Counted from the first letter of the stretch, positions 14,836-23,043 are shown. The stretch is DNA of 37,853 nucleotides from Chloroflexota bacterium (GCA_003670425.1 QWRL01000004.1:1-37853), one strand, 5' to 3'. Program-made: numbers and translations. Notes: generated by a model from the sequence alone, not told the origin.

Positions 14836-14886
14836 ATGACTTTCATTATTGATGGCCGGGAATTTTCTTGGGGGGTGGGCGCGTGA
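14836..14886 (+). CDS. Possible 16-codon small ORF coupled to cdd
   Basis: ATG two bases after the glmU stop opens a 16-residue frame (MTFIIDGREFSWGVGA) whose TGA overlaps the GTG start of cdd. It could be a translational-coupling leader carrying ribosomes from glmU into cdd, which has no clear Shine-Dalgarno sequence of its own. It resembles no family I know. Evidence is positional only. Confidence 0.25.
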   Translation: MTFIIDGREFSWGVGA

Positions 14887-15299
14887 CCGCGGCTGTTGTG
14901 CCAACGGCCGACCAGCAAGCAGAGCTGGTGCAGCGCGCCGTGGCGGCGATGGATTGGGCTTACGCGCCATACTCAAAATTTCCAGTGGGCGCAGCCTTGC
15001 TGTGCGCATCCGGCCGCATTTATGACGGCGTGAATGTTGAGAACGCTGCCTATTCGCCCGGCGTGTGCGCAGAGCGCACCGCAGCCTTCAAAGCTGTGTC
15101 GGAAGGCGAGCGCGAGTTTGTGGCCGTGGCTGTGGCCACGCGCGGTGCGGGTGCACCGTGCGGCGTTTGCCGCCAGGTACTGGCGGAGTTTGGCTACGGC
15201 ATGACTGTCATTCTTGCGGATGCCGACAGCAGCGTGCGCCTCGTCACCACGCTGGCAGCGTTGCTGCCGGAAGCGTTTCTCCCGCAGCATCTGGTTTAG
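14883..15299 (+). CDS. cdd: Cytidine deaminase
   Basis: This 138-residue enzyme deaminates cytidine and deoxycytidine to uridine and deoxyuridine in pyrimidine salvage. It is the short tetrameric type. Motifs are YSKFPVGAALL (Phe33 region), NVENAAY (N51 and E53, ribose contacts), CAERTA (zinc ligand C62 and catalytic E64) and PCGVCRQ (zinc ligands C93 and C96). The chosen GTG start gives the usual length. A TTG at 14868 in frame would add five residues. It is followed by the largest intergenic gap in this half of the window, so it probably ends the glmU transcript. Confidence 0.93.
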   Translation: MTAAVVPTADQQAELVQRAVAAMDWAYAPYSKFPVGAALLCASGRIYDGVNVENAAYSPGVCAERTAAFKAVSEGEREFVAVAVATRGAGAPCGVCRQVLAEFGYGMTVILADADSSVRLVTTLAALLPEAFLPQHLV

Positions 15300-15350
15300 C
15301 TTAACAGCAGCACTGCTAGCGCCGCCAGCCCGCGCTCTGCACGGCAGCGC

Positions 15351-15414
15351 GCAAATAATAAAACATTTTTCGGGCTGCGGGCGGGCGGTAATTATTTGCA
15401 TGCGCTGCATGCGC
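15351..15414 (+). repeat. Inverted and direct repeats in the cdd-recO intergenic region
   Basis: A 9-bp inverted repeat, GCAAATAAT (15351-15359) and ATTATTTGC (15391-15399), encloses a 31-base GC-rich stretch. It is directly followed by a tandem 9-bp direct repeat TGCATGCGC (15397-15405 and 15406-15414). The block ends about 30 bases upstream of the recO -10 box, so it is placed where an activator or repressor could bind. No known operator is recognised. Confidence 0.5.
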
Positions 15415-15443
15415 GCAAACAGTGCTGTTCAATTTGTTCGCGT

Positions 15444-15452
15444 TGGTATAAT
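15444..15452 (+). promoter_or_regulatory. Extended -10 promoter giving a leaderless recO transcript
   Basis: TGG-TATAAT is a perfect extended -10 element. Six bases separate its last T from the recO ATG at 15459, so the predicted +1 is the A of the start codon. No Shine-Dalgarno sequence exists. This is the clearest leaderless start in the window. Confidence 0.75.
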
Positions 15453-15458
15453 GCGCGC

Positions 15459-16226
15459 ATGCTGCGCACGCGCACCGTAAGAACCGAAGCGATTGTGCTG
15501 CGCCAGCAGGAGTTTGGCGAGGCGGACCGCATGCTGACGCTCTTCACGCCAATGCTGGGGAAGCTGCGCGTGCTGGCCAAGGGTGTGCGGCGCGCCACCA
15601 GCCGCAAGGCTGGCCACGTTGAGTTGTTTGTGCGCTCGGAAATGCTGCTCTCGCGGGGGCGCGATATGCATCTGGTGACGCAAGCGGACACGCTTGCGGC
15701 ACACCGCCCGGTGCGCGAGGACCTGGTGCGCAGCACTTATGCCACTTACTTTGCTGAATTGCTGGACCGCTTTACGCCCGAGGAAGAATCCGGCCCGGCG
15801 CTTTACGAATTATTTTCAGATGCGCTCGGCTGGCTTTCGGAAACTGCGCAGCCCGATTTAACTGCGCGTTTTTTTGAGGCACAGCTGCTGCGCCTTGCGG
15901 GGTACCAGCCGGAGCTGCGCCGCTGCGTTGTGCGCGGCTGCGCGATTACTGCACGGGCGCAGTACTTTGACCCGCTGGCGGGCGGCGTGGCGTGCCCGCC
16001 GTGCGGCACCGGGCGCGCCGGCGCACTTGCCATCAGCCTGGGCGCACTCAAGGTGCTGCGCTTGATGGAAAGCTGCCCGCACTCGCGGTTGCTGCAATTG
16101 CGCGTAAGCCCCGGCGTGGCGCGGGAGCTGGAGTTGTTGTTGTTGCGCTATGTCACGGTCGTTCTGGAGCGCAGCTTAAAGTCGGTGGACTTTCTAAATC
16201 TCGTGCGGCGCACTGCAGGTGCCTAG
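15459..16226 (+). CDS. recO: DNA repair protein RecO
   Basis: This 255-residue mediator of RecFOR recombinational repair anneals single strands and helps load RecA. The N-terminal OB fold begins RTVRTEAIVLRQQEFGEADR and continues LTLFTPMLGKLRVLAKGVRR. The helical C-terminal domain holds a four-cysteine zinc site, C156-x4-C161 and C179-x2-C182. Length and domain order are normal. Although the frame is open further upstream, the ATG at 15459 is the conserved start and coincides with the predicted transcription start. GlyRS follows after 82 bases. Confidence 0.93.
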   Translation: MLRTRTVRTEAIVLRQQEFGEADRMLTLFTPMLGKLRVLAKGVRRATSRKAGHVELFVRSEMLLSRGRDMHLVTQADTLAAHRPVREDLVRSTYATYFAELLDRFTPEEESGPALYELFSDALGWLSETAQPDLTARFFEAQLLRLAGYQPELRRCVVRGCAITARAQYFDPLAGGVACPPCGTGRAGALAISLGALKVLRLMESCPHSRLLQLRVSPGVARELELLLLRYVTVVLERSLKSVDFLNLVRRTAGA

Positions 16227-16308
16227 CCCGCGGGCAGCCAGCCGCGCACGCTGCAGCAGTTTGCAACGCGCCCAATCCGTTGCTGTGCGAACCCGCTAAA
16301 ACTCAAGC

Positions 16309-19305
16309 ATGTCATCCAGCCTGACTTTTCAAGAAGTGGTGATGGCGCTGGACCGCTTCTGGGCGCAGCGCGGCTGCCTCATTTGGCAGCCGTACAACCA
16401 TCAGGTGGGTGCCGGCACAATGAACCCGGCCACGGCGCTGCGCGTGCTGGGCCCCGAGCCGTGGAACGTGGCGTATGTGGAGCCATCCATCCGGCCCGAT
16501 GACGGGCGCTATGGCGAGAATCCCAACCGGCTGCAGCAGCACTTTCAATATCAAGTGATCCTTAAGCCGGATCCCGGCAATCCGCAAGAGCTGTATCTGG
16601 AGTCATTGCAAGCGCTGGGGTTGAACCTGGCCGCGCATGATGTGCGCTTTGTGGAGGACAACTGGGAGTCGCCGGCGCTGGGAGCGTGGGGCCTGGGCTG
16701 GGAGGTGTGGCTGGACGGGCAGGAGATCACGCAGTTCACTTACTTTCAGCAGGCCGGCGGGCTGGTGCTTGATCCGGTTGCAGTTGAGATTACTTACGGC
16801 TTGGAGCGCATTCTGATTGCGCTGCAGCGCGTGCGTGGTTTTCGCGAGATACGCTGGAATGCCGCCCTGAGCTATGCGGATGTAAACCTGCAATCCGAAC
16901 AGGAGTACAGCAAGTACTACTTTGAAGTGGCGGATGTTGAGCGCATGCGCGCACAGTTTGATTCTTATGAAAGCGAAGCCAAGGCGGTGCTGGCAGCCGG
17001 GCTGGTACTGCCGGCCTATGACAATGTGCTGCGCTGCTCGCATGCGTTCAATGTGCTGGATACGCGCGGCGCGGTGGGCGTCACCGAGCGCGCGCAGTTT
17101 TTTAAGCGCATGCGCAACCTGACGCGGCAGGTAGCGGAAGCGTGGCGCGCGCAGCGCGCAGAGCTGGGCCACCCGTTGCTGGTGGATGGCTCCGAGCCGG
17201 CAGCCCGGCCGGCCGCGCAGCTGCCGCTCGCAAAAGCGCCGGCCACCTTTTTGCTTGAGATTGGCACGGAGGAGCTGCCCGCTGCAGATGTGGACAGCGC
17301 GATCGCGCAGCTGCAATTGCTGCTGCCGCAACTGTTGCTGGCGGAACGGCTGGCGCATGGTGCGATTGTTGTGAACGGAACGCCGCGCCGCCTGGCGGTG
17401 AGCATTGCTGGGTTGCCGGCGCTGCAGCCGGATGCGGAGACGGTGGCGCGCGGGCCGGCGGTGAGCAATGCGTTTGATGCTGCGGGGCAGCCCACGCCGG
17501 CGGCGCAGGGTTTTGCGCGCGGCAAGGGCGTGGCGGTGGGTGCGCTGCAGCGGCGCAGCATGGACGGCGGCGAGTACGTGGTGGCGCTGGTGCGCGCCAC
17601 AGGCCAGCCGCTGGCTGTGGTGCTGGCAGAACTGGCGCCGCGCATCCTTGCAGCGCTTGAGTTTAAGAAGAGCATGCGCTGGCGGCCGGGGCGCACTGCG
17701 CCGGCGTTTTCCCGGCCGGTGCGCTGGCTTGCGGCAATGATTGATGCGCAGGCGCTGCCCTTTGAGTGGGGCGGCTTGCAAGCGGGCAGCACTTCGCGTG
17801 CGCTGCGCTCTGATGCGGCGCCGGGCGGTGAAGTGATTGAGATTGGCGCGGCCGACAGTTACAGCCAGAGCATGCGGGCGCACGGAATTATTCTTGAACA
17901 TGAAGCGCGCGCCCGCACAATCATGGAGCAGGCGCAGCAGCTGGCTGCAAAGGTGGACGGCACGATTGCGGCGGATGCCGGGCTGCTGGCCGAGGTTGCC
18001 AATCTGGTGGAGTGCCCGACCGCATTTTTGGGTTCGTTCGAGGAAGCGTATCTGGAGCTGCCGCAAGAAGTGCTGGTGTCTGTGATGAAGAAACATCAGC
18101 GCTACTTTCCGGTTTGGCGGGCGGGCCGGTTGCTGCCGTTTTTTGTGGGTGTGCGCAACGGAGATGCCACAAACCTGGCGCAGGTGGTGGAGGGCAACGA
18201 GCATGTGATTCGGGCGCGCTTTGCGGATGCCAGTTATTTTGTGCGCGATGATTTGCGCCACGACCTTGCCGGCTTTCGCAGCCGGCTTGCGCGGCTCACG
18301 TTTCATGAGCAGCTGGGCTCGATGCTGGACAAGAGCGCGCGCGTGGAAACAATTGTTGAGCGGCTGGCGCCGCTGCTGCAGCTCGTTAGTGAGCTGCCGG
18401 TTGCGCTGCGGGCTGCCCATCTTTGCAAGGCAGACCTGGCCAGCCGCATGGTGGTGGAGATGACGGCGCTGCAGGGCGTGATGGGGCGCGCGTACGCGTT
18501 GCGCGCGGGCGAGCCGCCCGCGGTGGCGCAGGCGATTGAGCAGCACTACTGGCCGCAGGCAGCTGGTGACCCACTGCCCGAATCAGCTGCGGCTGCAGCT
18601 GTGGCACTTGCAGACCGGCTGGATACGCTGTGCGGATTGTTTGCGCTCGGCCTGGTGCCCACCGGTTCGGCGGACCCGTTTGGCTTGCGGCGCGCTGCGC
18701 TGGGCGTGGTGCAGATTCTGCTGGGGCGCACGCAGGCACTGGATCTGCGCAGCGCGCTGACGGTTTGCGCCGCATGCCAGCCGCTGGCGGTTGGCGCTGC
18801 GGCGCAGCAGGACGCGCTGGCTTTCATTGCCGGCCGGTTGCGCGGCGTGCTGCTGGAAGCGGGCCACCGCCATGATGTGGTGGAGGCCGTGCTGGCAGCA
18901 AAGGCGCATGATCCTTACGCTGCGCAACAAGCGGCGGCACAGCTTTCTGCATGGCTGGTGCGCGCCGAGTGGGCGCCACTGCTGGAGGCGTTTGCGCGTT
19001 GTGCACGCATGACGCGAGAACTGGACGGCACAACGCCGGTGCTGCCGGCTGCGCTGCAGCACGCAGCCGAGCAGGATCTGTGGCGCGGCTTGCAGGCTGC
19101 GGAGGCCGCGTGTGCGCAGCACAGCAGCGTGGACGGGCTGCTGCGCGCGTTGCAGCCGCTGGCGCCATTGGTGGTGAAGTTTTTTGAGGATGTGCTCGTG
19201 ATGGATGAAGATGCGGCGGTTCGCAGCAACCGGCTGGGATTGCTGCAGCGTGTGGCAGCATTGGGCACCGGCATTGCAGATCTATCAAAGCTGGAGGGTT
19301 TTTAG
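16309..19305 (+). CDS. glyQS: Glycyl-tRNA synthetase, alpha and beta subunits fused in one chain
   Basis: This 998-residue bacterial-type GlyRS charges tRNA-Gly. Residues 1 to about 290 are the catalytic alpha part (LTFQEVVMALDRFWAQRGC, MNPATALRVLGPEPWNVAYV, EPSIRPDDGRYGENPNRLQQ). A short Ala/Pro linker follows (GSEPAARPAAQLPLAKAPA, about 298-318). From about 319 comes the beta part: FLLEIGTEELPAADV, then SMRWRPGRTAPAFSRPVRWL, MKKHQRYFPVW, ADRLDTLCGLFALGLVPTGS and the C-terminal anticodon-binding helix region (FFEDVLVMDEDAAVRSNRLG). Most bacteria with this enzyme encode the halves as separate glyQ and glyS genes. Fused forms are known in Chlamydiae and plant organelles and, as I recall, in Anaerolineae. 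No Shine-Dalgarno sequence is seen at the ATG. Confidence 0.95.
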   Translation: MSSSLTFQEVVMALDRFWAQRGCLIWQPYNHQVGAGTMNPATALRVLGPEPWNVAYVEPSIRPDDGRYGENPNRLQQHFQYQVILKPDPGNPQELYLESLQALGLNLAAHDVRFVEDNWESPALGAWGLGWEVWLDGQEITQFTYFQQAGGLVLDPVAVEITYGLERILIALQRVRGFREIRWNAALSYADVNLQSEQEYSKYYFEVADVERMRAQFDSYESEAKAVLAAGLVLPAYDNVLRCSHAFNVLDTRGAVGVTERAQFFKRMRNLTRQVAEAWRAQRAELGHPLLVDGSEPAARPAAQLPLAKAPATFLLEIGTEELPAADVDSAIAQLQLLLPQLLLAERLAHGAIVVNGTPRRLAVSIAGLPALQPDAETVARGPAVSNAFDAAGQPTPAAQGFARGKGVAVGALQRRSMDGGEYVVALVRATGQPLAVVLAELAPRILAALEFKKSMRWRPGRTAPAFSRPVRWLAAMIDAQALPFEWGGLQAGSTSRALRSDAAPGGEVIEIGAADSYSQSMRAHGIILEHEARARTIMEQAQQLAAKVDGTIAADAGLLAEVANLVECPTAFLGSFEEAYLELPQEVLVSVMKKHQRYFPVWRAGRLLPFFVGVRNGDATNLAQVVEGNEHVIRARFADASYFVRDDLRHDLAGFRSRLARLTFHEQLGSMLDKSARVETIVERLAPLLQLVSELPVALRAAHLCKADLASRMVVEMTALQGVMGRAYALRAGEPPAVAQAIEQHYWPQAAGDPLPESAAAAAVALADRLDTLCGLFALGLVPTGSADPFGLRRAALGVVQILLGRTQALDLRSALTVCAACQPLAVGAAAQQDALAFIAGRLRGVLLEAGHRHDVVEAVLAAKAHDPYAAQQAAAQLSAWLVRAEWAPLLEAFARCARMTRELDGTTPVLPAALQHAAEQDLWRGLQAAEAACAQHSSVDGLLRALQPLAPLVVKFFEDVLVMDEDAAVRSNRLGLLQRVAALGTGIADLSKLEGF

Positions 19306-19410
19306 TGGCCGTTACTCCAGCGGCAAGCGGGCTTTGCAACCGGCCGGGCTGGGCCTTTGCATGCTGATTGAGTTCGGGTGCGCGGGCTGCGGCTGCGCTG
19401 CGCCAAACTA

Positions 19411-21321
19411 ATGTCAAATCTCAACGCCATCAGGGAGCGCATTGACATCGTCGAGCTGATTGGCGAGAGCGTTAAGCTGCGCCGCTCCGGGCGCGGCTAC
19501 AGCGGGTTTTGCCCATTCCACCCCAATGAGAAGACGCCGTCCTTTTATGTGTGGGCCGACACGCAGCGCTGGCGCTGCTTCGGCGCATGCAATACCGGCG
19601 GGGATGTCTTCGAGTTTGTTACGCGCCGCCAGGGCCTTTCTTTTTCTGAGGTGGTGCAGCAGCTTGCCAAGCGTGCGGGGGTGGAGCTGGCTCCGCCCAA
19701 CCCGCGCGCGGCCCAAGAGTCTGCAGTGCAAGACCGGCTGCGCACCGTATTGGCTGCCGCCGCCAACTTTTATCACAATGCGCTGCTGAACAGTGCGGCT
19801 GCGCGCAGCGTGCGCGAGTATTTGGAGGGGCGCGGCGTAACACCCGCCACCCAGCAGCGTTTTGTGCTGGGGTACGCGCCTGACAGCTGGGATGCCGGCC
19901 TGAAGTTTTTTCGCGAGAGCGGCTACGCAATCGAGGACCTTGCGGCAGCGGGTCTGGTCAACCAGACTGATGAAGGGCCGCCGCGCGACCGTTTTCGCAA
20001 CCGCCTCATGTTTCCCATTCGCGACCGCGACGGACGCACAGTTGGGTTTGGCGCACGGGCGCTGAACCCGGCGGACAACCCCAAGTACCTCAACTCGCCG
20101 CAGACGGAGCTGTTTACGAAAGGCGCATTGCTGTACGGTCTGGACTTTGCGCGCAAGGCTGTGCTGGAACAGCGCGAAGCAGTGCTGGTGGAAGGCTATA
20201 TGGATGTGATTGGCGCGCATCAGGCCGGATTTGTGAATGTGGTTTCGCCGATGGGAACGGCGCTCAGCGACCGCCAGCTGCAGTTGGTGCGCAGCGGCAA
20301 TCCGCGCATTGTGCTGGCGCTGGACGCAGACGCCGCCGGCGGGCAGGCCGTGCTGCGCAGCCTGAATGTGGCGCGCGAAGATGGCGACCGGGAGGAGACG
20401 CCGGCGTTTGATCCGCGCGGGCTGGTGCGCAACGAAGCGCGTTTGAAGCTGGATATCCGGGTTGCCGCGCTGCCGGCGGGCATGGACCCGGACGAGTTGA
20501 TTGCGAAAGACCCCGCTAACTGGCGCGCGATAGTTGCCAATGCGCAGCCGGTTGTCGATTTTGTGATGAGCACACTTGCCGCCGGACGCGACCTGAAGAG
20601 TGCCAAGGTAAAAGCCGAGTTGAGTGATGCACTGCTGCCCATCATCCAGGATGTGAGCCATCCAACAGAGCGTGGCGCCTATATCCAAAAACTGGCGCGC
20701 TTGCTGCAAGTAGATGAGCGCACTTTGGTGCAGGCTGCCAGCCCGCGCCAGCTGCGGCCGCGTCCGTCCACACCCGCCACAGCGCCAGCGGCTGAGTCTG
20801 CCACCAGCAGCCTGAACGCACTTGAGACCCACTGCCTGGCTGCACTGGTGAATGCGCCCGCGTTGCTGGCGCTTGTCAACCGCCAGCTGCGCGAGCTGGA
20901 GCTGCAACTGCCGGTGCTGGGGCGCAATGACTTTGCCGAGACGCAGTACAGTCTGGTCTTTGGGCAGTTGAGTGCCGCGCTGGAGCAGCTCGATCAAGAG
21001 CCACTGGATTATTTGAATGCACAGATTGAACCCGCACTTGCCGAAACATTGCAGGCCTTGCTGGAGCACGGCCGGAAAATGGCGTCACCCGAAGAGCGCG
21101 TGCAGCGCGACTTGGTGGATTCGGCGGTGCGCCTGCGCCAGCGCACCATCCGGCAGCGCCTGACGGAGCTGCAGTTTATTGCAGAGCAGGATGGCGCTGC
21201 GCCGGATGTTGGCGCACAGAACCCGGAACATGATGCGGGCGCGCTCACTGGCGGACTGCAGCGCATCCAAAGATATCTGGCGCCGGTTTCGCGGCGCGAC
21301 AAAATTTCCGGTGCGCTGTAG
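19411..21321 (+). CDS. dnaG: DNA primase
   Basis: This 636-residue primase makes RNA primers at the replication fork. Its N-terminal zinc domain has C34-x2-H37 and then C56-x3-C60 (WRCFGACNTGGD), one residue longer in the second pair than the usual CxxC. The RNA-polymerase core follows with YLEGRGVTPATQQRFVLGYA and the central RNRLMFPIRDRDGRTVGFGA. The Toprim segment has VLVEGYMDVIGAHQAG (catalytic Glu near 261), VSPMGTALSDRQ and VLALDADAAG. The last 190 residues are the helicase-interaction part, poorly conserved as usual. The frame extends upstream to 19378, but the family starts MSNLNAIRERIDIVELIGE, so ATG 19411 was chosen. rpoD follows after 15 bases, giving the dnaG-rpoD pair common in bacteria. 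Confidence 0.95.
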   Translation: MSNLNAIRERIDIVELIGESVKLRRSGRGYSGFCPFHPNEKTPSFYVWADTQRWRCFGACNTGGDVFEFVTRRQGLSFSEVVQQLAKRAGVELAPPNPRAAQESAVQDRLRTVLAAAANFYHNALLNSAAARSVREYLEGRGVTPATQQRFVLGYAPDSWDAGLKFFRESGYAIEDLAAAGLVNQTDEGPPRDRFRNRLMFPIRDRDGRTVGFGARALNPADNPKYLNSPQTELFTKGALLYGLDFARKAVLEQREAVLVEGYMDVIGAHQAGFVNVVSPMGTALSDRQLQLVRSGNPRIVLALDADAAGGQAVLRSLNVAREDGDREETPAFDPRGLVRNEARLKLDIRVAALPAGMDPDELIAKDPANWRAIVANAQPVVDFVMSTLAAGRDLKSAKVKAELSDALLPIIQDVSHPTERGAYIQKLARLLQVDERTLVQAASPRQLRPRPSTPATAPAAESATSSLNALETHCLAALVNAPALLALVNRQLRELELQLPVLGRNDFAETQYSLVFGQLSAALEQLDQEPLDYLNAQIEPALAETLQALLEHGRKMASPEERVQRDLVDSAVRLRQRTIRQRLTELQFIAEQDGAAPDVGAQNPEHDAGALTGGLQRIQRYLAPVSRRDKISGAL

Positions 21322-21336
21322 ACTTTGTTTCTGCAC

Positions 21337-22983
21337 ATGAAACCCAAAAAGTCCGCCCCGAAACCCAAGCCAAAGCGCCCGGCGCAGGCGGCTGCAATTG
21401 CGGCTGCCGGCGCGGCTCCAAGCGCAGCCACAGACGCAGCGGATGCGGCGCATTTGTGGCTGCGCCGCGCCAGCGCCGGGTTGGGCGCAGGCAACCTGAA
21501 TGCCGCGGCCGATGACTTGCTGGAGGCGGACGACGACATTGAAACTGATGATGAACCGGACGGCGCAGGCAGCGAGGCAGAAGAAGAAGCTGCCGTGCGC
21601 GAGGCCGCATTGGCTGCTGCCGACGACCCGGTGCGCATGTACCTGCGCGAGATCGGCCGCGGTGATTTGCTGACGGGCGAGCAAGAGTTGTGGCTCGCGC
21701 TGCAAGTGTCTGCGGAACACTGGTTCGCCAAGATCAAAGCGGAGGGAGTTGATGGGCGCGGGCCGGCAGCCAGCGACAAGGTGCTGCTGCTGCGGCTGTG
21801 GGCTTCCATTACTGCGCAGTGGAACGAGCTTGCAGCAGAACGCAAGCGCGCACAGGGGCCGCCATTAAGGATTGCGGATGTGCTGGCCGAGGCCACAAGC
21901 TTGCGCAGCGGGCCGCGCTTGCCCGAGCGTTCGATGGTGCGTGCGTGGCTGCACAACGGCCGCTGGGGATCGGACCCGGCTTGGGACGCAGTCGCTAAAA
22001 GTTTGCTGTATGTTTTGCGCGGGCTGTATTTGCTGCCGCTGAATGTGCGCGTGGAGCTGGCCAGCAAGCTCAAGCGCGCGAGCAAACTGCCGACGGCTGA
22101 GGTGCTGGCGGCAATGCTGCCCACACGCGGCGTTGTGCTTTGGGATACAGCTGAGGTGCAGCGCCGCTCTGAACAGGCCACAGACACGATGGTGCGCAGC
22201 AACCTGCGGCTGGTTGTCAGCGTGGCCAAGCGCTATTTCGCCAGCGGCATCTCGATGCTTGACCTGATTCAAGAGGGCAACATTGGCTTGATGAAAGGCG
22301 TGAAGAAGTATGATCCGGCCCGTGGCTTCCGGCTCAGCACTTATGCCACGTGGTGGATCCGGCAGTCCATCACGCGCTCCATTGCGGATCAAGCGCGCAC
22401 CATCCGCATCCCCGTGCACATGACCGAGGCCATCAACCGCATCAACCGCGCGCGCCGCGCCCTAACGCAGCAACTGGGCCGCGATCCGCGCAATGAAGAG
22501 CTGGCACTGGATATCGAGGAGTTCACGCCCGCCGAAAAAGACGCGGTGCGCGATGCGTGGGCGCACAAAGGCATCATGGAGCCGGGCTTGATGCACAAAC
22601 TGGATTTGGCTGCCCGCAAGATTTCCAAAACAATCCAGCTCACCGAAGAGACGTTGTCGCTTGACACGCCCACAGGCGATAAAGACGCCGGCGGCGAATT
22701 TGGGGATACTCTGGCCGATGAACGCGTGCCCACTGTAAACGACCAGGCAGTTGAAAGCAACATGCGCGATGCGATGCGCCAGAGCCTGGGCGCGCTGCTG
22801 GATAGCGAGCGCAAAGTGATAGACATGCGCTACGGCCTCACGGATGGCAAAGCCCGCACCCTTGAAGACGTTGGCGCCACACTGGGCCTTACCCGTGAGC
22901 GCGTGCGCCAAATTGAAGCCAAAGCACTGCGCAAGCTGCGCAACCCAAGCCGCAGCGGAGGGTTGCGCGAGCACCTCACATAA
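21337..22983 (+). CDS. rpoD: Primary sigma factor (sigma-70/RpoD family)
   Basis: This 548-residue housekeeping sigma factor starts with a Lys/Pro-rich then Ala- and acid-rich tail (1-95). Region 1.2 follows (DDPVRMYLREIG, about 97-108), then a 150-residue non-conserved insert, and region 2 (SNLRLVVSVAKRYFASGI, LIQEGNIGLMKGVKKYDPA, FRLSTYATWWIRQSITRSIA) that melts and reads the -10 box. Region 3.0 retains the His and Glu (PVHMTEAINRIN) equivalent to E. coli H455 and E458, which contact extended -10 elements. Region 4.2 is TLEDVGATLGLTRERVRQIE. Retention of the region 3.0 residues fits the TGn-TATAAT promoters seen at recO and tRNA-Gln. ATG 21337 was chosen over an upstream TTG at 21325. Confidence 0.95.
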   Translation: MKPKKSAPKPKPKRPAQAAAIAAAGAAPSAATDAADAAHLWLRRASAGLGAGNLNAAADDLLEADDDIETDDEPDGAGSEAEEEAAVREAALAAADDPVRMYLREIGRGDLLTGEQELWLALQVSAEHWFAKIKAEGVDGRGPAASDKVLLLRLWASITAQWNELAAERKRAQGPPLRIADVLAEATSLRSGPRLPERSMVRAWLHNGRWGSDPAWDAVAKSLLYVLRGLYLLPLNVRVELASKLKRASKLPTAEVLAAMLPTRGVVLWDTAEVQRRSEQATDTMVRSNLRLVVSVAKRYFASGISMLDLIQEGNIGLMKGVKKYDPARGFRLSTYATWWIRQSITRSIADQARTIRIPVHMTEAINRINRARRALTQQLGRDPRNEELALDIEEFTPAEKDAVRDAWAHKGIMEPGLMHKLDLAARKISKTIQLTEETLSLDTPTGDKDAGGEFGDTLADERVPTVNDQAVESNMRDAMRQSLGALLDSERKVIDMRYGLTDGKARTLEDVGATLGLTRERVRQIEAKALRKLRNPSRSGGLREHLT

Positions 22984-22991
22984 GCTGGAAA

Positions 22992-23008
22992 GCGGGCAAT
23001 CCGCCCGC
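22992..23008 (+). terminator. Hairpin downstream of rpoD
   Basis: A perfect 6-bp inverted repeat GCGGGC/GCCCGC with a 5-base loop starts nine bases after the rpoD stop. It is followed by AATTGG rather than a T run, so it is at best a weak or Rho-assisted terminator or an mRNA 3'-end stabiliser. The nuo promoter -35 lies just beyond it. Confidence 0.4.
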
Positions 23009-23010
23009 AA

Positions 23011-23039
23011 TTGGCAGCAGATTTGTAGTTTGTGATAAA
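23011..23039 (+). promoter_or_regulatory. Promoter of the nuo operon
   Basis: TTGGCA (23011-23016, five of six matches to a -35) and GATAAA (23034-23039) are separated by 17 bases, with an upstream TGT at 23031-23033 giving an extended -10. The predicted start near 23046 leaves about 50 bases of untranslated leader before nuoA. Confidence 0.6.
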
Positions 23040-23043
23040 CTAC
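23025..23043 (+). promoter_or_regulatory. 19-bp palindrome overlapping the nuo -10 region (candidate operator)
   Basis: GTAGTTT-GTGAT-AAACTAC is a perfect 7-bp inverted repeat with a 5-base centre. It covers the spacer and -10 box of the nuo promoter and ends about three bases before the predicted start. A protein bound here would block RNA polymerase, so a repressor site is the natural reading. The two half-sites (GTAGTTT) do not match a regulator site I can name. Confidence 0.5.

Noticed and set aside
16603..18546. Long antisense open frame of 647 codons inside glyQS
   Set aside because: It is rich in Arg, His, Gln and Ala with no domain pattern, as expected for a GC-rich shadow of a conserved gene. 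The same applies to the long minus-strand frames opposite the UDP-sugar dehydrogenase, aroA, aroC and dnaG.
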